DNA from: Burkholderiales bacterium
Lineage (GTDB): Bacteria; Pseudomonadota; Gammaproteobacteria; Burkholderiales; Casimicrobiaceae
Assembly: GCA_025352105.1 (NCBI GenBank)
Contig: JANXUB010000156.1
Coordinates: forward strand, 1-37,485
DNA: 37,485 bases
Reading direction: 5' to 3'
The notes beneath the pieces are model-generated. The model was not told the DNA's origin. It did not search any database and saw only the letters and a list, made by a program, of their open reading frames with translations. A program made the translations under genes and the position numbers. Numbering within the stretch: the first letter of the stretch is position 1; each line of letters opens with the position of its first letter. This document shows positions 1 to 8,662 of the stretch, one piece after another.

Positions 1-1
1 G

Positions 2-949
2 GTTCACGCCACCAGCCCATCCAGCGCTCGCGTTGTGATGGAGCCGTTTGAGCGTGGCTACGGCCACACCCTGGGCAATGCGCTTCGTCGCGTATTGCTG
101 TCGTCAATGCCCGGCTACGCCCCGACCGAAGTGTCGATCACAGGCGTCGTGCATGAGTACTCCGCGCTGGAAGGCGTGCAGGAAGACGTGGTTGACCTGC
201 TTTTGAATCTCAAAGGTGTGGTCATCAAGTTGCACAACCGCGACAACGCGGTGCTGACGCTGAAAAAAGAGGGCGCAGGCCCTGTCACGGCAGCGGACAT
301 CGAATCGTCGCACGAAGTCGAAATCGTCAATCCGGAACACCTGATTGCGACTTTGACCCAGGGCGGTAAACTTGAACTCGAAATCAAGGTTGAGCGTGGT
401 CGTGGTTACGTGCCGGCAACGGTGCGTACGGCGGCAGGCCAGACGGCTAACCGCAAGGTTGGTTCAATCCTGCTTGACGCATCGTTCAGCCCGGTCAAGC
501 GTGTGAGCTACTTGGTCGAATCCGCTCGCGTCGAGCAGCGGACTGATCTTGACAAACTCGTACTTGATATCGAAACCAACGGCGCGATTGAGCCTGAAGG
601 TGCGGTTCGCTATGCGGCCAGCATCCTCGTGGATCAACTCTCGGCGTTTGCTGATCTCAAGGGCACCGACATGCCAGCACTCGAGCGCGCTACGGCGTCG
701 TTCGACCCAGTTCTGCTCAAGCCTGTGGACGATCTCGAACTCACCGTTCGTTCGGCCAACTGCCTCAAAGCGGAAAACATTCACTACATCGGCGATCTGG
801 TGCAGCGCAGCGAAACGGAGCTTCTGAAGACTCCGAATCTGGGCCGCAAATCGCTTAACGAAATCAAAGAAGTCCTCTCGCAGCGCGGCCTCGCGCTGGG
901 CACCAAGATCGACAACTGGCCTCCGGCTGGTCTTGATCGCGGCAACTAA
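2..949 (+). CDS. rpoA: DNA-directed RNA polymerase subunit alpha (5' end outside window)
   Basis: Alpha subunit of RNA polymerase. It dimerises to nucleate core assembly, and its C-terminal domain contacts UP elements and activators. The frame is open from base 2 with family sequence ([19 protein letters not shown]) before the first possible start at 35, so the gene is cut by the window edge and only the first ~20 residues are missing. Visible landmarks are [12 protein letters not shown] in the N-terminal dimerisation domain, the [12 protein letters not shown] region, and a C-terminal domain with [18 protein letters not shown] and [16 protein letters not shown], which form the helix-hairpin-helix DNA/activator surface. 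It ends [10 protein letters not shown]. rplQ follows 21 bp downstream, the usual end of the alpha operon. Identification is certain. Confidence 0.98.
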   Translation, partial: VHATSPSSARVVMEPFERGYGHTLGNALRRVLLSSMPGYAPTEVSITGVVHEYSALEGVQEDVVDLLLNLKGVVIKLHNRDNAVLTLKKEGAGPVTAADIESSHEVEIVNPEHLIATLTQGGKLELEIKVERGRGYVPATVRTAAGQTANRKVGSILLDASFSPVKRVSYLVESARVEQRTDLDKLVLDIETNGAIEPEGAVRYAASILVDQLSAFADLKGTDMPALERATASFDPVLLKPVDDLELTVRSANCLKAENIHYIGDLVQRSETELLKTPNLGRKSLNEIKEVLSQRGLALGTKIDNWPPAGLDRGN

Positions 950-970
950 GAGCGGATAGGAGAAGAACTC

Positions 971-1369
971 ATGCGTCACGGTCACGGACTACGCAAATTA
1001 AACCGCACCAGCGCCCATCGTCAGGCTCTGTTGCGGAATCTTTCAACCGCTTTGCTTCGTTATGAAGTGATCAAGACCACGCTGCCAAAAGCTAAAGAGC
1101 TCCGCCGCGTTGTTGAGCCACTCATCACGCTCGGCAAAAAACCATCGCTGGCCAACCGTCGTCTGGCGTTTGATCGTCTGCGCGATCGCGATATCGTCGG
1201 CAAGATCTTTAATGAACTCGGCCCACGCTACACCGCCCGCAATGGTGGCTACGTGCAAATCCTCAAGTACGGTTTCCGTCTGGGCGATAATGCTCCGATG
1301 GCGCTCGTACAACTGATGGATCGTCCAGCTTCGGCTGACGCGAATGTCGTCGAGGACAAAGCAGAATAG
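971..1369 (+). CDS. rplQ: 50S ribosomal protein L17
   Basis: Large-subunit ribosomal protein L17, 132 aa, the usual length for betaproteobacteria. It opens [17 protein letters not shown], a strongly conserved L17 signature, followed by [18 protein letters not shown] and [14 protein letters not shown]. The start ATG at 971 is preceded by AGGAGAAG at good spacing. It is the last gene of the rpoA operon. A hairpin with a T-run begins about 20 bp after the stop, so transcription very likely ends there. Confidence 0.98.
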   Translation: MRHGHGLRKLNRTSAHRQALLRNLSTALLRYEVIKTTLPKAKELRRVVEPLITLGKKPSLANRRLAFDRLRDRDIVGKIFNELGPRYTARNGGYVQILKYGFRLGDNAPMALVQLMDRPASADANVVEDKAE

Positions 1370-1387
1370 TTTCTATTCTGTGGATGT

Positions 1388-1416
1388 GAAAAAGCCGGGC
1401 TTGCCCGGTTTTTTTG
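1388..1416 (+). terminator. Intrinsic terminator of the rpoA-rplQ operon
   Basis: CCGGG (1395-1399) pairs with CCCGG (1404-1408) around a four-base loop. The stem is extended by flanking A/T pairs and followed by a run of seven T residues. It lies about 20 bp after the rplQ stop. The A-run on the other side means it could also act on minus-strand transcripts from the GlsB-type gene. Confidence 0.85.
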
Positions 1417-1430
1417 TAATTTCCATTTGT

Positions 1431-1497
1431 TCAGCTTTTTCGTGAAACCCATACTGCATAGGGGCTTAAGCGCCATAAGATGAAAAATCGAGAATTT
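1431..1497 (-). repeat. Intergenic repeat, copy A of a ~66-bp family (diverged)
   Basis: A stretch starting CAGCTTTTTCGTGAAACC and continuing with AGGGGCTTAAGCGCC matches, with divergence, copies at 15166-15230 and 19564-19630. Read on the minus strand all three run: AT-rich block, CCC-containing block, then a GTTTCA...AAAGCTG block. Copies B and C lie ahead of minus-strand genes. This copy lies between the convergent ends of rplQ and the GlsB-type gene and has no obvious target. Its function is unknown. Confidence 0.45.
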
Positions 1498-1551
1498 AAA
1501 TATTGGTGGCTTAGCCCTAGTGCTGCGGTCGTTACAGGCGAAAGCTGTTGA

Positions 1552-1809
1552 CTAAGCTCCGTCCGATTTCTTTGTTAACAGGCTGTACACCAGCACCACG
1601 ACGATCGCGCCCAAAATCGAGGCGATCCAATGCGTTCCTGCCGCCTTCGACACGATTCCCAATTGCTGCCCGCCAATCGTGCCCAGCAACGATCCAGCCA
1701 CGCCCAATAGCGCTGTCACGATGATGCCGCCGCCCTGCTTGCCCGGCACCAGAAACTTGGCAATTGCGCCAACCACGAGCCCCACGAGCGCCAAAATGAT
1801 GTAATCCAT
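1552..1809 (-). CDS. GlsB/YeaQ/YmgE-family stress-response membrane protein
   Basis: An 85-aa, almost entirely hydrophobic protein with three predicted membrane segments and the glycine-rich pattern of the transglycosylase-associated (GlsB/YeaQ/YmgE) family. Examples are MDYIILALVGLVVGAIAKFL, then PGKQGGG, then LLGVAGSLLGTIGG. Despite the old name, no enzymatic activity is established; family members are general-stress envelope proteins. The start is supported by a strong AAGGAGG Shine-Dalgarno (SD) sequence on the minus strand. The mRNA leader also contains the complement CCTCCTTG 23 nt upstream, which could hide this SD in a hairpin (see separate entry). It is divergent from the DUF4126 gene. 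Confidence 0.9.
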   Translation of the reverse strand: MDYIILALVGLVVGAIAKFLVPGKQGGGIIVTALLGVAGSLLGTIGGQQLGIVSKAAGTHWIASILGAIVVVLVYSLLTKKSDGA

Positions 1810-1813
1810 ACTT

Positions 1814-1852
1814 CCTCCTTGTTAGACCAGCGCGAACTGTACACCAAGGAGG
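1814..1852 (-). promoter_or_regulatory. Possible SD-sequestering hairpin in the leader of the GlsB-type gene
   Basis: In minus-strand mRNA sense the leader reads CCTCCTTG (1852-1845), 23 nt, then CAAGGAGG (1821-1814), and then the ATG at 1809. The two 8-mers are perfectly complementary, and the second contains the whole Shine-Dalgarno sequence. If transcription starts upstream of 1852, pairing would block ribosome binding until the stem is opened by heat, a ligand or an sRNA. The complementarity is seen directly; regulation is inference. Confidence 0.45.
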
Positions 1853-1910
1853 GTTTCCCCGCGTTGTGGGCCAGCGCGGCGTGACGCGTTGCAACCTGAG
1901 GAGAGAGAAC

Positions 1911-2528
1911 GTGGGATGGCTACAAAATCACCTGCCCGAACTGGCGATGTCGGCCGCGATAGCCTGGGGCGCGGGCCTTCGGCTATACCTCGTCGTGTTT
2001 GTCGTTGGAATGCTCGGGAAGTTTGGATACGTGCCGTTGCCTGACGCGTTGAAGCTGCTGGCCAATCCGATTGTTCTGGGCGCAGCGGGCTTCATGACAT
2101 TCATCGAATTCTTCGCGGACAAAATCCCCTGGCTTGACAGCGCCTGGGACGCGGTTCACACCTTTCTGCGCATCCCGGCGGGTGCCGCACTGGCCGCTGG
2201 CATGCTCGGCGACAGCGGCGAAGGCGTCGCTATGGCCGCAGCGATCATAGGCGGTACGCTGACAGCGGGCACTCACTTTGGCAAGGCAGGTACGCGTGCC
2301 GTTGCCAATACCTCGCCTGAACCCTTCACCAACATCGGCCTTTCACTGGCCGAAGATACGATGGTGGCTGGTGGATTGGCACTCGCCATCGCCAACCCGA
2401 TCATTTTCCTGATCCTGCTTGCAATTTTCGTCGTCGCGTTGGTCGTGCTGATCCGCTTTATCCTCAAGGGACTGACTGCGGTGATCGGCAGGCTATCGAA
2501 CAAAGTCGGCAAAGCAGCGCCCGTATGA
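1911..2528 (+). CDS. DUF4126 domain-containing integral membrane protein
   Basis: A roughly 205-aa membrane protein of the DUF4126 family with four to five hydrophobic segments and the family-like stretches AWGAGLRLYLVVFVVG and FFADKIPWLDSAWDAVHTFLR. Later come GGTLTAGTHFGKAGTRA and TSPEPFTNIGLSLAED. Its function is unknown. The GTG at 1911 is preferred as start because AGGAG sits seven bases before it; an in-frame ATG at 1866 has no SD and adds a non-conserved, polar leader. The stop overlaps the next gene's start (ATGA at 2525-2528), so the two are translationally coupled. Confidence 0.85.
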   Translation: MGWLQNHLPELAMSAAIAWGAGLRLYLVVFVVGMLGKFGYVPLPDALKLLANPIVLGAAGFMTFIEFFADKIPWLDSAWDAVHTFLRIPAGAALAAGMLGDSGEGVAMAAAIIGGTLTAGTHFGKAGTRAVANTSPEPFTNIGLSLAEDTMVAGGLALAIANPIIFLILLAIFVVALVVLIRFILKGLTAVIGRLSNKVGKAAPV

Positions 2529-4120
2529 CGGCAACGACGCGCGACGGCTGGTCGCGTCTGGTCGTATGGGTTGCGTTTGCGCTGTTTGCATGGACTCACC
2601 GCCACGCGTTCGAAATGTCCGGCTTCGCTGATGACCTCGGACTGCTTGTCGATCTCTCGCAGCGCGCGCAACAAGGGAGCCTTCTCAGCGATGTGTTGGC
2701 GCGTCTATCGCAGCCGCTGTGGCCAGGCTCGACCATGTGGCGACCACTCCCGTACGCCAGTTTTGCGGTGGACGCGGCCGTTTGGGGCACGGATGCCGGA
2801 CTGTGGCGGATCACAAATCTTGCGCTGCACCTGGCGTGTGCCAGCGTCGCCGGTTTGCTCTGCCGAGAACTGACCAAGCGGGCTCGGGCTGGTGCCGTTG
2901 GGTTCGCGGTGTTTCTTCTGATTCCATGGTCGCCTGAAGTGGTGATCTGGCTTGTCGGTCGTTTCGACGGCTTTGCCACGCTCGGTATTATGTTGGCGCT
3001 TTGGGCGGCACTCCGGAGTCAGGGTTTTGACCGATGGTGGGTGGCGAGCCTCGTCTCGGGCGCATGTGCCTACGCGAGCAAAGAAAGCGCATTGATTCTT
3101 CCGGTGTGGGTTGCGGTCGTTGTGCTTCTCGCCTCGTATCGCGAAGGTTCTGGCAAGGCGTCACTAAAAGACGTTCTGAGTGGCGCGCTCACAAAGCGCG
3201 GCGCTCTGTTTCTCGCTCACGGTTTGCTCGGAGCCGCCTACGTACTTTGGCGCGCGACGCTTTTCCCAGCGGCATCGCTTAATGTCTACGCTGCGGGGCC
3301 GCAACTCGACCTGCCAAAACTCGCTGGCCAGTTGTGGGCAAATGCGCAGTTTCCGCTAGGTCTGGCGGCGCTCGCACCGGTTGCGGCTATGTTTGTCGCC
3401 TTCTTCTTCGTTTGTGTCGCCACGCTTGCGTACCGCGAAAGGAATCTGTCGTGTGGTGGGGCGGGGGCCTTCTTCGTCGTAACGGTTGTCACCGCTGTGT
3501 CGACCTACTTTGCCACCGCGCCCGGCGGAGGGGATGGTTATCGACTCTACTATTTGGCCACCATAGGTTTTGCCGTGCTTGCGGCCAGCGCCGCGACATC
3601 GCCGTCGCGCATCACGCCTGTCGTGCTCGTGGGGCTGCTGGCAGCAATGGCAGCCTGGCAGTTGCGAGTGACAGACGAGTGGCAGCGTGCCTCCGTCGAA
3701 ATGAAAGATTCTGCGGTCGCATTACGGAGTGCAGCCACTTCGATGTCGTCGCAGGACTATGGCCTGGTACTGTTACCGGACCAGCTGGGGCATGTTCCCT
3801 TTGCGCGAAACGCGCAAGGTGCATTACCCAGATTGGCGGGACTCTCGGTGCCGACCGTCGACGTGCTCGGCAAACTCGTCGTTTTCACTCCGCCGCAGAT
3901 TGAAGAATGGCATCGGCTTGTCCGAGAAGGGGTCGTCCCCAAGCTCACCACGCGCAGTGACGCCCCGCCGAACCCAACGCAATATTTCTGCTTTGATTCG
4001 CGGACGCAGGTGTTGCAGTCGTTGGGTTATTGGCCCTCCGGATCCATGGACGAGTGGCGTCGCAAGTGGCGGCTATCGGTCGAAGCCGCTTGCCCGCTCA
4101 GCGCAAAGCCGGCCGCCTAA
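2525..4120 (+). CDS. Polytopic membrane protein resembling TMTC/PMT-type GT-C glycosyltransferases
   Basis: A 531-aa protein with about ten hydrophobic segments and a soluble C-terminal region of ~130 aa. Several points match the layout of TMTC-like GT-C transferases, which move sugars from a lipid carrier. These are an acidic pair in the first large loop (FADD, D36-D37), WRPLPY (72-77), N98-x3-H102 in the next helix, VGRFD (144-148) and KES (186-188). The TPR tail of TMTC proteins is absent. It overlaps the DUF4126 gene by 4 bp and meets dnaE tail-to-tail with overlapping stop codons (4117-4120). The donor and acceptor are unknown. The GT-C assignment is by motif layout only, so a non-catalytic membrane protein remains possible. 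Confidence 0.6.
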   Translation: MTATTRDGWSRLVVWVAFALFAWTHRHAFEMSGFADDLGLLVDLSQRAQQGSLLSDVLARLSQPLWPGSTMWRPLPYASFAVDAAVWGTDAGLWRITNLALHLACASVAGLLCRELTKRARAGAVGFAVFLLIPWSPEVVIWLVGRFDGFATLGIMLALWAALRSQGFDRWWVASLVSGACAYASKESALILPVWVAVVVLLASYREGSGKASLKDVLSGALTKRGALFLAHGLLGAAYVLWRATLFPAASLNVYAAGPQLDLPKLAGQLWANAQFPLGLAALAPVAAMFVAFFFVCVATLAYRERNLSCGGAGAFFVVTVVTAVSTYFATAPGGGDGYRLYYLATIGFAVLAASAATSPSRITPVVLVGLLAAMAAWQLRVTDEWQRASVEMKDSAVALRSAATSMSSQDYGLVLLPDQLGHVPFARNAQGALPRLAGLSVPTVDVLGKLVVFTPPQIEEWHRLVREGVVPKLTTRSDAPPNPTQYFCFDSRTQVLQSLGYWPSGSMDEWRRKWRLSVEAACPLSAKPAA

Positions 4121-7100
4121 AACTCCAGTTCGGCCCTAAGCTTCGCCAGCAAATCCGAATGGGGCCGCACTCGCCACGCGTCACCCAGCGCGATATCCCC
4201 GCCATAGCCTTTCTTCGCCACACGGATATAGACTGGCATCGATCCGGGATAGGCCTTTAGCGTCGCCAGCAACGCTGTCGCTTCCTTCTCCGCACTTGCG
4301 CCATTGAGCGTTACCACCATCCGCCGCCCATACTGCTCACGCGCTTTTTCGATGTCGTAAATCGAGTCCGCAATCACCCGCGTTCCGCCGTCGCGATTGT
4401 TGGTGACTTTCGCTTCGATCACTACGGGAATGTCTTCCTTCAGCCAGTGTCGATGAACTTCGAACACCGCCGCCGGAATCATGATTTCGCAGATGCTCGT
4501 CCTGTCGTCGAGTGCCAAAAAGCAAATACGTCCGTTGCGCGAATTGATCACTCGCACCGCGTTGACGATCCCGGCCAGCCGCTGCTTGCTGTCCGAAGGC
4601 TCAACGCGCGCCAACGCCATCGTCGTCACCGGTTGCAGATGTTTGCGATACGCGTCGTAAGGATGGCCGCTGAGATAAAGTCCCAGCGCCGTCTTTTCAA
4701 ACGCAAGCGACTCCAGCAATTCCCATGGCCGCGCATCCAGCAGCGGCACATGATTGACACTCGGTTCGTCGCCAAACAAGTTGTCCTGCGAGATGTTGGC
4801 CTGTGCCCGCTCCGCCTCGGACAGCGCAGCGGCCACGCTCGCGAACGCGCTGGCGCGATTGCCGTGCAACAGATCGAACGCGCCGCCCTTGATCAGCGCC
4901 TCCACTGTGCGCCGATTCACCGCCTGCGTATTCACGCGACGGCAAAAATCGAACAAATCCTTAAACAGTCCGCCCTCCGTTCGCGCGCGAAGAATCTCGA
5001 TCACCGCACCTTCGCCGGTACCCTTCACCGCGCCCAGCCCGTAGCGAATGGTGCGGCGATCCGTCGGCACAAAACGATATTCGCCGAGGTTGACGTCCGG
5101 AGGCTCAAACCTGAGGCCACAGATCGTGCGCGAGTCTTCCAGCAGCTGACGCACCTTGTCGGTGTCGTTCATCACCGCGCTCATGTTGGCGGCCATGAAA
5201 GCGGCAGCGTGATGACGCTTGAAGTACGCGGTTTGATAGGCCAAGAGCGCGTATGCAGCCGAATGCGACTTGTTAAAGCCGTAGCCCGCGAACTTCTCCA
5301 TGTCGTCGAACAGCACCTTACTTTGCTGTTCGGTCAGCCCGTTACCGGTCGCGCCCTTGTTGAAGATGACGCGATGCGCCGCCATTTCCTCGGGCTTCTT
5401 CTTGCCCATCGCGCGGCGAAGCAGATCCGCACCGCCGAGCGAGTATGCGCCGATGATCTGCGCGGCCTGCATCACCTGTTCCTGATACACCATGATGCCG
5501 AAGGTTTCCTCCAGCATTGGCTTTAGGCGATCATCGTAGTACTCGGCTTGCTGCGTGCCGTTGCGTCGCGCGATGTAATCCGGAATCAGATCCATCGGGC
5601 CGGGGCGGTACAGCGCATTCAGCGCGGTCAAATCTTCCAGCCGTTGCGGCTTTGACTTAACCAGCAGGTCCTTCATCCCCGACGATTCAAACTGGAAGAT
5701 CGCTACGGTGTTGGCTTCGCGAAACAGCTGATAAACCGACTGATCTTCCAGCGGCAGCGTTTGCAGATCAATCTCAAACGTCGGATCAAGCCGCTTGCAG
5801 AACCGCACCGTCCAGTCGAGGATCGTCAGCGTAGTCAGGCCAAGGAAGTCGAACTTCACGAGGCCCACGGCCTCGACATCATCCTTGTCAAACTGACTCA
5901 CCATCGGCGAGCCTTCATCTTGCGAATACATCGGACAGAAGTCCGTCAATTTGCCCGGTGCGATCAGCACGCCACCGGCGTGCATGCCGACGTTACGGGG
6001 CAGGCCTTCCACTTGCTCCGCAAGCGCAAGTAGCGCCGCAACGTCTTCTTCCTGCTCCTCACGCTGTACGAGCAAAGGCTCGGCGTCGCGCGCCACAATC
6101 GTGTTGGCGTCTGGCTTGCCTTCGGGGCGGGTCAGTGTGATCCATTTGCCGGGCATGAACGGAATCAATTTCGCGACACCGTCGACAAACGTGTACGGCA
6201 TGTCGAGCACGCGCCCGCAATCGCGAACCGCGGCTTTCGCCGCCATCGTGCCGAACGTGGCGATCTGACCGACGCTATCGGTGCCGTATTTCTGCCGCAC
6301 GTAATCGATCACGCGATCACGACCGTCCTGACAAAAATCGATATCGAAGTCGGGCATCGATACCCGTTCAGGATTTAAGAAGCGCTCGAACAGCAGGTTG
6401 TATTTCAGCGGATCAAGATCGGTAATGCCAAGCGAATAGGCGACCAATGAGCCCGCACCCGAACCACGCCCTGGCCCGACCGGAACGCCATTGTTTTTAG
6501 CCCAGCCGATGAAGTCCGCCACGATCAGAAAGTAGCCCGGAAAACCCATCTTGAGGATGACGCCGATCTCGAATTCGCAGCGTGCCACGTAGCGCGCTCG
6601 CTCGGCGTCACGTTGCCCCACATCGGGATAAAGCACGATCAGCCGACGCTCAAGCCCGGTCAGCACTTCGCTCGTCAAATGCGACTCAATCGTGACGCCT
6701 TCAGGAATTGGGAACTCGGGCAAATAGTTTTTGCCGAGCGTCAATTCGAGGTTGCAACGTTTCGCAACGGCCACGGTGTTGGCAACCGCCTGCCGATAGT
6801 CGGCGAATTTCTCGACCATTTCGGCCTGGGTGACAAAGCGCTGCTTGTCCGTAAAAACCTTGGGGCGACGCGAGTCCCCCAGTGTGTAGCCCTCGGCAAT
6901 GCACACGCGCGCCTCGTGCGCCTTGTAATCATCACTCGTCGCGAACTGCATTGGGTGCGTCGCGACGACCGGAATCTGCATCTGCCCCGCAAGCGCGATG
7001 CTGCTTTCGACAAAATGATGCTCGTTCTCAAACCCGGCGCGATGAATCTCCATCGCAAAGCGCCCAGGGAATGCATCCGACCAAAATTTCGCCGCGCGCT

Positions 7101-7560
7101 CCGCTGTCGCGTTTTGCCCGTGCTTAAGCGCGATACCCGTGTCGCCGTACCAACCGCCCGAAAGACAAAACACGCCTTCGGTTTCCGTAGGATCGGCCAA
7201 CCAGTCACGCTTCAGAAGCGCTCGCCCACGTTGCTGATTTTCGCGAAACGCGCGAGTCAGCCAGTTACACATTTTTAGGTAGCCCGCGTGCGTCTCAGCC
7301 AGCAGAAGCACCCGCGTGGGCTCGTGGCTCGCTTCAACCGACTCGATCCATGCATCGACGCCACAAATCGGCTTGATGCCCTTCGCGCGCGCAGCCTTGT
7401 AAAACTTGACGAAACCGAACAGGTTGTTGAGATCGGTAATCGCCAGCGCTGCCTGATCGTCCTTCGCCGCCAGCGCCACAGCATCGCCGATGCGCAGCGT
7501 CGAGTCCACAATGGAATACTCGCTATGCATGCGGAGGTGAACGAATGGGGCAGAAGACAT
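4117..7560 (-). CDS. dnaE: DNA polymerase III subunit alpha
   Basis: Replicative polymerase catalytic subunit (DnaE1 type), 1147 aa, close to the usual 1160. An N-terminal PHP domain opens with FVHLRMHSEYSIVD (H8, H12). The palm carries GRGSGAGSLVAYSLGITDLDP (from 364) and PDFDIDF (403-409), whose D404 and D406 correspond to the metal-binding aspartates D401/D403 of the E. coli enzyme. A clamp-binding-like QDNLF precedes the C-terminal OB-fold region (RLAGIVNAVRVINSRNGRICFLALDD). It is transcribed alone on the minus strand and its stop overlaps the stop of the convergent membrane-protein gene. No SD is evident before the ATG. Identification is certain. Confidence 0.98.
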   Translation of the reverse strand: MSSAPFVHLRMHSEYSIVDSTLRIGDAVALAAKDDQAALAITDLNNLFGFVKFYKAARAKGIKPICGVDAWIESVEASHEPTRVLLLAETHAGYLKMCNWLTRAFRENQQRGRALLKRDWLADPTETEGVFCLSGGWYGDTGIALKHGQNATAERAAKFWSDAFPGRFAMEIHRAGFENEHHFVESSIALAGQMQIPVVATHPMQFATSDDYKAHEARVCIAEGYTLGDSRRPKVFTDKQRFVTQAEMVEKFADYRQAVANTVAVAKRCNLELTLGKNYLPEFPIPEGVTIESHLTSEVLTGLERRLIVLYPDVGQRDAERARYVARCEFEIGVILKMGFPGYFLIVADFIGWAKNNGVPVGPGRGSGAGSLVAYSLGITDLDPLKYNLLFERFLNPERVSMPDFDIDFCQDGRDRVIDYVRQKYGTDSVGQIATFGTMAAKAAVRDCGRVLDMPYTFVDGVAKLIPFMPGKWITLTRPEGKPDANTIVARDAEPLLVQREEQEEDVAALLALAEQVEGLPRNVGMHAGGVLIAPGKLTDFCPMYSQDEGSPMVSQFDKDDVEAVGLVKFDFLGLTTLTILDWTVRFCKRLDPTFEIDLQTLPLEDQSVYQLFREANTVAIFQFESSGMKDLLVKSKPQRLEDLTALNALYRPGPMDLIPDYIARRNGTQQAEYYDDRLKPMLEETFGIMVYQEQVMQAAQIIGAYSLGGADLLRRAMGKKKPEEMAAHRVIFNKGATGNGLTEQQSKVLFDDMEKFAGYGFNKSHSAAYALLAYQTAYFKRHHAAAFMAANMSAVMNDTDKVRQLLEDSRTICGLRFEPPDVNLGEYRFVPTDRRTIRYGLGAVKGTGEGAVIEILRARTEGGLFKDLFDFCRRVNTQAVNRRTVEALIKGGAFDLLHGNRASAFASVAAALSEAERAQANISQDNLFGDEPSVNHVPLLDARPWELLESLAFEKTALGLYLSGHPYDAYRKHLQPVTTMALARVEPSDSKQRLAGIVNAVRVINSRNGRICFLALDDRTSICEIMIPAAVFEVHRHWLKEDIPVVIEAKVTNNRDGGTRVIADSIYDIEKAREQYGRRMVVTLNGASAEKEATALLATLKAYPGSMPVYIRVAKKGYGGDIALGDAWRVRPHSDLLAKLRAELEF

Positions 7561-7722
7561 CGCTTGATTTTACGGAGCCCAGACCGCAATGCGGGGCGCG
7601 GGCCCGGAACGCCCGCTGGATGGCGCGTTGACGGGTAGAAGTACGTTTTTGCCGATCAGCAAACCAAAATTTCGATACGCTCGTAGTGATATTCGATGAG
7701 AACCGTGGCGAGAAGAAAACTT

Positions 7723-8619
7723 ATGTCCGTTAAAACAAGAACGCTCGCTTTGTCGGCGATGGTGGTGGCGGTGGTAAGCGCTCTCGCCGCCTGTTCGCCG
7801 ACCAAACTGGTCAACGCGCTGACACCTACTTCAGGACTGACAAAAACGGCGAGCGTCTCGTATCTCCTCGGCAACAATTCGCGACAAAGACTCGACGTCT
7901 ACCAGCCCACACGCGGCAGCGAAACTCCCCTGTCTCGGCCCGTCGTGATTTTCTTTTATGGCGGCGCATGGCAGGACGGCTCGCGCGACGACTACCTGTT
8001 TGTTGCTGACGCTTTGACGCAGCGTGGCTACGTCGTCGTGATTCCCGACTATCGCGTATTTCCGGAGGTGATGTACCCCGACTTTCTGAACGATGGCGCA
8101 GCCGCCGTGGCGTGGACTGTGGCCAACATTGAGCGCTTCGGCGGTGATCGCAGTCGCCTTTTCCTCATGGGGCACTCGGCTGGCGCGCACATCGCCGCCA
8201 TGCTCGCGCTTGACCGGAGCTATCTTGCCGCGCACAACGTTTCAGCGACCTCGATCAAAGGCCTCATTGGGCTGGCGGGACCTTACGATTTTTTGCCACT
8301 CACTGAGCCGAACGTGATCGCGCTGTTCTCTACCGAAAAAAATCTCGCGATGACGCAGCCGATCTCACACGTCAAATCTTCAACGGTCGCCCTTCCGCCG
8401 GTTCTCCTGCTACACGGCGACGCCGACACCCGTGTATACCCGAAAAATTCCATCAACCTGGCGCGCGAGCTGCGCGCTGCGGGAGCAAAGGTTGAATTCG
8501 ATCTTTTGCCCGGAATGGACCACACGTCCATCATCGCCAAGTTCACCCGCGTGCTGCGCGGCGACGGCAAAGTCTTGGATCGCGTCGACCAATTCATTCG
8601 CGAGAAAGCGGCTAGCTAA
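7723..8619 (+). CDS. Predicted lipoprotein alpha/beta-hydrolase (carboxylesterase / BD-FAE type)
   Basis: A 298-aa predicted secreted lipoprotein of the alpha/beta-hydrolase fold, close to the alpha/beta hydrolase_3 / BD-FAE esterases. It has a signal segment with lipobox LAAC (C24), an oxyanion-hole region FFYGGAW (78-83), nucleophile S152 in GHSAG, acid D235 in HGDADTR and H267 in GMDHTS. This is a complete catalytic triad. The substrate is probably a small ester or a feruloyl-type ester, but it cannot be told from sequence. ATG 7723 is chosen because GAGAAG precedes it and the signal peptide then starts correctly; an ATG at 7696 would add nine residues. It stands alone between dnaE (divergent) and rarA. 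Confidence 0.85.
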   Translation: MSVKTRTLALSAMVVAVVSALAACSPTKLVNALTPTSGLTKTASVSYLLGNNSRQRLDVYQPTRGSETPLSRPVVIFFYGGAWQDGSRDDYLFVADALTQRGYVVVIPDYRVFPEVMYPDFLNDGAAAVAWTVANIERFGGDRSRLFLMGHSAGAHIAAMLALDRSYLAAHNVSATSIKGLIGLAGPYDFLPLTEPNVIALFSTEKNLAMTQPISHVKSSTVALPPVLLLHGDADTRVYPKNSINLARELRAAGAKVEFDLLPGMDHTSIIAKFTRVLRGDGKVLDRVDQFIREKAAS

Positions 8620-8662
8620 CGCTGACGAGCGACGAGCCTGAGGCAGTTGTTACGATTGCGCC

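Noticed and set aside
4447-5526. A 359-codon plus-strand open frame opposite dnaE
   Set aside because: It lies entirely antisense to the certain dnaE gene. Its His/Arg-rich composition is that of a GC-rich mirror frame, and it has no SD or family match.
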